Source: Bacteroidales bacterium
Lineage (GTDB): Bacteria > Bacteroidota > Bacteroidia > Bacteroidales > UBA1402
Assembly (NCBI GenBank): GCA_028709215.1
Contig: JAQVXI010000015.1
Location: 1-49,862, forward strand
Direction: 5' to 3'
DNA length: 49,862 bases
The position numbers and the translations under genes are program-made. The notes below the pieces were generated by a model. The model saw only the letters and a list, made by a program, of their open reading frames with translations, had not been told where the DNA came from and ran no database searches. Of this stretch, positions 45,190-49,862 are shown piece after piece (the first letter of the stretch is position 1; every line of letters begins with the position of its first letter).

Positions 45190-45211
45190 CGTGCGGAAAT
45201 AAATCCGTACG
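45190..45211 (+). other. Hairpin between the His-rich protein gene and the TonB receptor gene
   Basis: CGTGCGGA and TCCGTACG form an 8-bp stem (one G-U pair) with a 6-base loop in the 79-base gap. There is no T run after it, so it is more likely an mRNA processing or stability element than a terminator. Confidence 0.4.
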
Positions 45212-45239
45212 CAGGAATTATTACAACCCAACTAGAACA

Positions 45240-47639
45240 ATGAAAATAGTTAATATTCTTACCTTCCTTTTGCTTTTGTGTAGTTTACACATAAATGCCG
45301 ATGCAGATCCGCAACGACGCATGCGTCAGCGTCAACAAGAACACCGAACCGATGCAAACATTTATGGACACATCGTTTCCGAAGGACAGCACCTGTCTTA
45401 TGTCAGCATTGGAGTCAAAGGCACCACACTGGGAACCACAACCGACGAAACGGGTCACTACAAATTGGTACATATGCCGGAAGGAACCTGGACGTTGCGC
45501 GTTCAAACCATCGGGTATAAACCCATTGAGAAAACAATCACCATTGAGCGGGATCAATCCCTTGAAGTTAATTTTGAACTGGAAGTGGATGTTTTGGGAC
45601 TGGAAGAAGTGGTTGTTACAGGAGATCGCAATGCCACCAGCCGAAAAGAAGCGGCCGTTATTGTAAACAGCCTGACTCCCAAATTGCTCACCGCCATTCA
45701 ATCCTTGACACTCAACGAAGGTCTGAACTTCAGCCCCGGCTTACGCATGGAAAACAACTGTCAAAATTGTGGATTCAATCAAGTGCGCATGAATGGTATG
45801 GAGGGACCATACTCACAGGTTTTAATCAATGGACGACCCATTTTTAGTGGTCTGGCCGGCGTCTATGGGCTTGAGTTGATCCCCAGCAACATGATGGAAC
45901 GTGTAGAAGTCGTTCGCGGTGGAGGCTCTGCATTGTACGGTAGCAACGCCATCGCAGGCACCATCAACTTAATCCTTAAGGATCCGACCATCAACTCCTA
46001 CGAATTTGGCATCAATGGCGGTTTAAATGGGGTAGGAATGTCTCAGTCCGGCCCCATGGCCAGTGACTACAGCATCAACGCCAACACCTCCATCGTTTCC
46101 GACGACCACAAAACCGGGATGGCGCTCTACGGCTTCCATCGCGCACATGAACCGTTTGATGCAAACAACGACGGTTATTCAGAACTGACAAAGATCGATA
46201 ACACCACGTTTGGAGCGCGTGTATTTCATCGATTCAATCTGCGCAGCAAACTCTCCGGTGATTTCTTCACCATCAAAGAAGACCGACGCGGAGGGGATCG
46301 TTTTGAACTGCCCAAACACGAAGCAACCATTGCTGAAGCCGTCGAGCATGGCATCACCACAGGAGCATTGACCTACGAACAATACGTGCGTGCGTCAGAT
46401 TTGCTGTCTATATTTGCTTCGGGACAGCTGGTAAAACGCGATTCCTACTATGGAGCCAATCAATCACTCAAAGACTACGGTTACACCGAAGGATTGACTT
46501 TCAGCAGCGGCGCACAATACAATGCACGATTTGAGACCTCTAACCTAATTATGGGATTGGAGCAACGTAGTGAATGGCTTAACGATACAAAACTAGGCTA
46601 TGCCGATTGGGAGAATGCAACGCTCAATGACGAAAACGAATGGGTCATACCCCATACGGAAAACACCTTGATCGCCGATCAATTGAGCAACACTTTTGGT
46701 GCATTTGCCCAATACACCTTTGATCTTTCACAATTGAACGTCTCTTTGGGCGCTCGACTGGATCATTATCAAATTGAGGATGTAACCAAACAAGCCGAAG
46801 GCAAAAGCGGCAACGTCCTAAGCCCTCGAGTCACACTTAAATATGCCGTTTCACCGGATTTAAGACTGCGTACGAGTTATTCACAAGGCTATCGCGCACC
46901 CCAAATCTTTGACGAAGATCTACACATACTTACTTCCGGTTCTCGTCAGGTTTTGCATGAGAACGATCCCAATCTAAAACAAGAAACCAGCCACAGCTTT
47001 ATGGCTTCACTGGATTACACAAAACGTGTGGGTAACACGACCCTTGAAATACTTGCCGAAGGCTTTCACACGCGCCTGCAAGATGCTTTTGTGAACGATG
47101 CCGGTGAACCGGATGCCCAGGGCACCATCGTTTATACGCGAACCAATGCCGAAGGGGGTGCAACCGTACAAGGTGTAAACCTAGAATTGAATGTGGCACC
47201 CGGCAAAGAATTGTATATACGATCGGGCTTGACCCTGCAAACCAGTGCCTACGAAGAAGCACAAAGTTTTGGTGAGAAGCGTTTCTTTCGTACCCCAAAT
47301 CAATACGGTTACCTGACTTTGGATTGGTCACCGCTGGAAAACTGGGGTTTTTCTGCCAGTCACACGTATACCGGCACCATGTTGGTTCCCTATTTGGAAG
47401 GCGATGCAAACGAAGCCTTGCGCAAGGCTCCTTCCTTTCAGGATTTGGGCCTGAAAATGCGGTACAGCTTTCAACTCAATGGAGCCCGGATGCAATTATT
47501 CGGTGGGGTGAAAAATCTGTTTAACTCGTATCAAAAAGACTTTGACTCCGGCATCGACCGCGATCCGGCATATGTCTACGGGCCTTCCCAACCACGAAGC
47601 CTGTATGTTGGAATCAAAATCGGCAATCTGGTCGATTAA
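45240..47639 (+). CDS. TonB-dependent outer membrane receptor, probable metal or metal-chelate importer
   Basis: This 799-residue receptor starts at ATG 45240, directly before the signal peptide (MKIVNILTFLLLLCSLHINADA); an open extension upstream overlaps the His-rich gene and is rejected. A carboxypeptidase-regulatory-like domain (about 38-115: YGHIVSEGQHLSYVSIGVKG) precedes the plug, which has LEEVVVTGDRNATSRKEA and the Cys-containing ENNCQNCGFNQVRMNGMEG (about 173), then VEVVRGGGSALYGSNAIAGTINL. The barrel ends in SLYVGIKIGNLVD. It is not a SusC: shorter, with no SusD nearby. The promoter site and His-rich partner suggest zinc uptake, but related receptors for iron, copper or cobalamin cannot be excluded. 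Confidence 0.92.
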   Translation: MKIVNILTFLLLLCSLHINADADPQRRMRQRQQEHRTDANIYGHIVSEGQHLSYVSIGVKGTTLGTTTDETGHYKLVHMPEGTWTLRVQTIGYKPIEKTITIERDQSLEVNFELEVDVLGLEEVVVTGDRNATSRKEAAVIVNSLTPKLLTAIQSLTLNEGLNFSPGLRMENNCQNCGFNQVRMNGMEGPYSQVLINGRPIFSGLAGVYGLELIPSNMMERVEVVRGGGSALYGSNAIAGTINLILKDPTINSYEFGINGGLNGVGMSQSGPMASDYSINANTSIVSDDHKTGMALYGFHRAHEPFDANNDGYSELTKIDNTTFGARVFHRFNLRSKLSGDFFTIKEDRRGGDRFELPKHEATIAEAVEHGITTGALTYEQYVRASDLLSIFASGQLVKRDSYYGANQSLKDYGYTEGLTFSSGAQYNARFETSNLIMGLEQRSEWLNDTKLGYADWENATLNDENEWVIPHTENTLIADQLSNTFGAFAQYTFDLSQLNVSLGARLDHYQIEDVTKQAEGKSGNVLSPRVTLKYAVSPDLRLRTSYSQGYRAPQIFDEDLHILTSGSRQVLHENDPNLKQETSHSFMASLDYTKRVGNTTLEILAEGFHTRLQDAFVNDAGEPDAQGTIVYTRTNAEGGATVQGVNLELNVAPGKELYIRSGLTLQTSAYEEAQSFGEKRFFRTPNQYGYLTLDWSPLENWGFSASHTYTGTMLVPYLEGDANEALRKAPSFQDLGLKMRYSFQLNGARMQLFGGVKNLFNSYQKDFDSGIDRDPAYVYGPSQPRSLYVGIKIGNLVD

Positions 47640-47650
47640 ATCCCTTATCA

Positions 47651-47707
47651 AAAAAAGCCACAAAGGAGCGAAAAGTTAACAGCGACGTTTCTTTGTGGCC
47701 TTTTTTT
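47651..47707 (+). terminator. Intrinsic terminator of the TonB receptor operon
   Basis: GCCACAAAG (47657-47665) pairs with CTTTGTGGC (47691-47699) as a 9-bp perfect stem, flanked by an A run and a T run that extend it. The loop is 25 bases. The T tract runs straight into the next gene's -7 box. Confidence 0.7.
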
Positions 47708-47708
47708 G

Positions 47709-47716
47709 TATATTTG
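47709..47716 (+). promoter_or_regulatory. Candidate -7 element for the small barrel protein gene
   Basis: TATATTTG is a perfect TAnnTTTG match 20 bases before the ATG at 47737. Its -33 region coincides with the descending arm of the upstream terminator. Confidence 0.55.
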
Positions 47717-47736
47717 TCGCCATAAATACGACTACC

Positions 47737-48417
47737 ATGAAAAAACTTCTTTCCATACTGCTCCTTTCTCTGGTTATACTTACAACAAAAGCGAGCACCG
47801 ACTACCAGGAAGTGGTTTATTTTAAGTCCGGTAGCATCCTTCGCGGCACCATACTGGAATATACACCCGACCAGCGCATTGTCATAGAAACGGCAGATAA
47901 AAGCGTTTTTGTTATACCTACTGAAGATATTGATAAAATCACAAAAGAACCCAATATCCAATCCAGATTGCGACAACAAAACGCAAAACACATGAAAGGA
48001 AAAATTGAGTTGGGATTTCAAAAAGGCATTGGAAGATATCCCATCGACCGATTTAAAGCAGATGTACTCATAGGAGCAGAAGTTGCTCCCAGCATCTTTT
48101 TTGGAGTCGGCGCCGGCTTCAACTACTACCACAAATCCGCATTTACGATGCTTCCTCTTTTTATCGACGTGACCGCTAACCTTTCCAAAAAACAAATCGC
48201 GCCATACATCTCGGTTCGTGCCGGTTATTCGTTTGACCCAAAGCAGGGGCTTTTCGGTATTGGTCCCTTATTCCGGCCATCCATGGGTTTGATTTTTTTG
48301 ACATCAGAGGCTACAAATATAAACCTTGGACTAGGCTATGAGGTACAAGACGTCGTCGAGGGTTACAAAAACGCTTCGTTATCGGCTTTCTGCTTAAATA
48401 TGGGCATCGGTTTTTAA
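47737..48417 (+). CDS. Exported hypothetical protein with predicted outer-membrane barrel
   Basis: This 226-residue protein has a signal peptide (KKLLSILLLSLVILTTKAS). Residues ~20-75 form a small beta-rich segment (VVYFKSGSILRGTILEYT, then VIETADKSVFVIPTEDIDKI), resembling the 'RGxIxE' repeats seen in many Bacteroidetes surface proteins. The remainder alternates in the manner of an eight-stranded barrel (KIELGFQKGIG, FFGVGAGFNYYH, ISVRAGYSF, INLGLGYEVQD) and ends in Phe (LNMGIGF). No enzymatic motif is seen and the function is unknown. ATG 47737 is chosen because upstream codons lie in the promoter. Its stop codon overlaps the convergent gene's stop by 4 bases. Confidence 0.8.
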   Translation: MKKLLSILLLSLVILTTKASTDYQEVVYFKSGSILRGTILEYTPDQRIVIETADKSVFVIPTEDIDKITKEPNIQSRLRQQNAKHMKGKIELGFQKGIGRYPIDRFKADVLIGAEVAPSIFFGVGAGFNYYHKSAFTMLPLFIDVTANLSKKQIAPYISVRAGYSFDPKQGLFGIGPLFRPSMGLIFLTSEATNINLGLGYEVQDVVEGYKNASLSAFCLNMGIGF

Positions 48418-49862
48418 AACGAAACCGTTTGAGCCGAACTGTTGATGGTCAGAGTCTTCTTCAACGTCCCCAAATCATAGTCCCCATCCAGATATAAACC
48501 ATTCAAACGACTACCCTCAACACTGCCACCTACATAAAGTTTGTAGCTGCTGCCTTTGCTTAGTGCCGGTGTAGAAAGGGTAAGACTTGCAGCAGCACGA
48601 ACCGGCATAAAACTCAGCAAGCGCACCGCATTTGCATCGGTCAGATGCAATACGTTTGTACCCAGACTTCCGGTACAAATCAATACTGGTTGAGTCGATG
48701 TCTGAAACGTCGTCGTTCCTTCCATATTCTGAGTGCTTGGCCCAGAAGCAACCAGTATACCGCCGGAGACCTTGAAGCTTCCATTCACATCGATACCAAC
48801 TTCCGGACTGGATGCCGGACCTTGAGCAACCACCGTTCCACCGCTCATTACAACCGAACCGTTGCTGTCAATCGCATCTCCACCGGTCGATCCCGCCTGA
48901 ATCAAACCTCCATGAAACGACAAAATACTCCCGTCGTTCGATTCGCCTCCATTTCCATACGTTGCATTAAAGCAATCATCGGTAGCAAGCAAACTGAGTG
49001 TTCCACCATTGACCGTAATAACGGGCGCTTCAAAAGCCTCAACCGACTTTAAGACAGAAACACTTCCCCCATCCATTGTTATGGACGTTTGCGATTTGAT
49101 GCCATCATCCGCTGAATAAATGAGCGTTACTCCGTTGTATATGCACACGTTCCCATCACATTTGATTGCTTTCGCTTCAGCTGCCGTTACACTCGTCTCC
49201 CCACCTCCACCCGGTCGAAAGCCTCCGAAAGTGGAACCGGTAGAAAGTACAATGGAGGAGCCGGATGTCTCTATCTGAATCTGAGGTGAAGTCTGTTTCG
49301 TTCCAATAATCAACGCTCCATCCGCATTCAAACCTTTTGCAGCCGAACCGGAACACGAGACGATCAACGTTCCGTCTAAAAGGGATATACCGGCATCGGA
49401 CGTAATGGCCGTCGATTGATACGCATCCAACACTCCCTCCGCGTTGGTATACGACACACCCGCTCCAGTGGTCGATACGGACAGATACCCACCCTTTTGG
49501 ACAAAATCAAGCCCTGAGGATACACCTTTACCCCCCTTTCCGGAAGTTTGAATGTACACCGTTGCCCCCGTAAAGGAGACCGAACCATTCCCTTTGATCG
49601 CCGTGCAATAGCTGGGCTCGTATCGACCACTGACGCCGGTCGATTCAAGAAGAGCGGAACCTCGGGTTGTCAACTGCACCTCACCACTGGAAAAATCAAT
49701 CGTACCTTCAGCCTTGAGCGCCTTGCAGCCATCTCCCTCAATAAGCACGGACAAACTCCCCCCAGAAACGACAAGAACACTATCGGTATCGATGCCATCA
49801 CCCGAAGATTGGATCTCCAACGAACCTCCACGCAACCAAAATCCATCGTTGCAGTGCATTCC
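48414..49862 (-). CDS. Beta-helix carbohydrate-binding protein (Cthe_2159-like), N-terminus beyond the window
   Basis: At least 482 residues are visible; the frame stays open to the right edge, so the start and any signal peptide are missing. The sequence is built of repeats with regularly spaced Gly, Ser and Asp, for example GDGIDTDSVLVVSGGSLSV, ADDGIKSQTSITMDGGSVSV and GGDAIDSNGSVVMSGGTVV, as expected for a right-handed beta-helix. Recurring DGI/DAI turns could bind calcium. This is the pattern of the 'carbohydrate-binding domain-containing' family (Cthe_2159), which binds acidic or cellulosic polysaccharides. The last ~75 residues form a separate beta-rich tail ending TINSSAQTVSF. It is not linked to the SusCD locus at the other end of the window. 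Confidence 0.8.
   Translation of the reverse strand, partial: GMHCNDGFWLRGGSLEIQSSGDGIDTDSVLVVSGGSLSVLIEGDGCKALKAEGTIDFSSGEVQLTTRGSALLESTGVSGRYEPSYCTAIKGNGSVSFTGATVYIQTSGKGGKGVSSGLDFVQKGGYLSVSTTGAGVSYTNAEGVLDAYQSTAITSDAGISLLDGTLIVSCSGSAAKGLNADGALIIGTKQTSPQIQIETSGSSIVLSTGSTFGGFRPGGGGETSVTAAEAKAIKCDGNVCIYNGVTLIYSADDGIKSQTSITMDGGSVSVLKSVEAFEAPVITVNGGTLSLLATDDCFNATYGNGGESNDGSILSFHGGLIQAGSTGGDAIDSNGSVVMSGGTVVAQGPASSPEVGIDVNGSFKVSGGILVASGPSTQNMEGTTTFQTSTQPVLICTGSLGTNVLHLTDANAVRLLSFMPVRAAASLTLSTPALSKGSSYKLYVGGSVEGSRLNGLYLDGDYDLGTLKKTLTINSSAQTVSF

Noticed and set aside
45033-45239. N-terminal extension of the TonB receptor overlapping the His-rich gene
   Set aside because: The proper signal peptide begins at 45240; the upstream residues are the out-of-frame shadow of the His-rich gene.

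Overview
The window comes from a member of the Bacteroidota, most likely order Bacteroidales and an anaerobe. The evidence is SusC/SusD outer-membrane pairs, many lipoproteins with Bacteroidetes-type signal peptides, promoters of the TAnnTTTG (-7) / TTG (-33) type in front of many genes, mostly A-rich start regions without Shine-Dalgarno sequences, 2-oxoglutarate:ferredoxin oxidoreductase, ATP-dependent PEP carboxykinase and an anaerobic ribonucleotide reductase. No tRNA, rRNA, CRISPR array, insertion sequence or phage gene was seen. All calls come from reading the sequence; no database search was run.

Layout. (1) 11-14278, minus strand: a six-gene nutrient-uptake operon. In order of transcription it encodes a four-module fasciclin (FAS1) lipoprotein, SusC, SusD, two more FAS1 lipoproteins and a second SusC, and it probably runs off the left edge into a second SusD. 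It has no glycosidase, protease or sulfatase. (2) 14.5-24.3 kb: housekeeping genes for RNA metabolism and translation (DEAD-box helicase, DUF2007 protein, ABC-F ATPase, PNPase, GreA, HIT protein), with a secreted protein, a DUF4369/thioredoxin-fold lipoprotein and an FGE-like lipoprotein. (3) 24.3-29.4 kb, minus strand: an overlapping operon of two rhomboid proteases, a membrane-anchored EEP-family phosphodiesterase and PriA. (4) 29.5-36.1 kb, plus strand: HU, ArgS, a beta-CASP metallo-hydrolase and KorAB. (5) 36.2-42.8 kb: a nucleobase/nucleotide block with a DUF5020 barrel, an AzgA-type purine permease, a UraA-type uracil/xanthine permease, a cobalamin riboswitch leading nrdG-nrdD, and upp. 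(6) 43.0-49.9 kb: pckA, a His-rich exported protein with a TonB-dependent receptor behind a Zur-like operator, a small barrel protein, and a truncated beta-helix carbohydrate-binding protein.

The most interesting points are regulatory and contextual. The FAS1-SusCD locus has no degradative enzymes. A cobalamin riboswitch precedes the B12-independent class III ribonucleotide reductase and is followed by a hairpin that buries the nrdG start codon. The greA leader contains an intrinsic-terminator-like hairpin directly downstream of its promoter. A Zur-like inverted repeat sits inside the promoter of the His-rich/TonB receptor operon, whose message may be leaderless.
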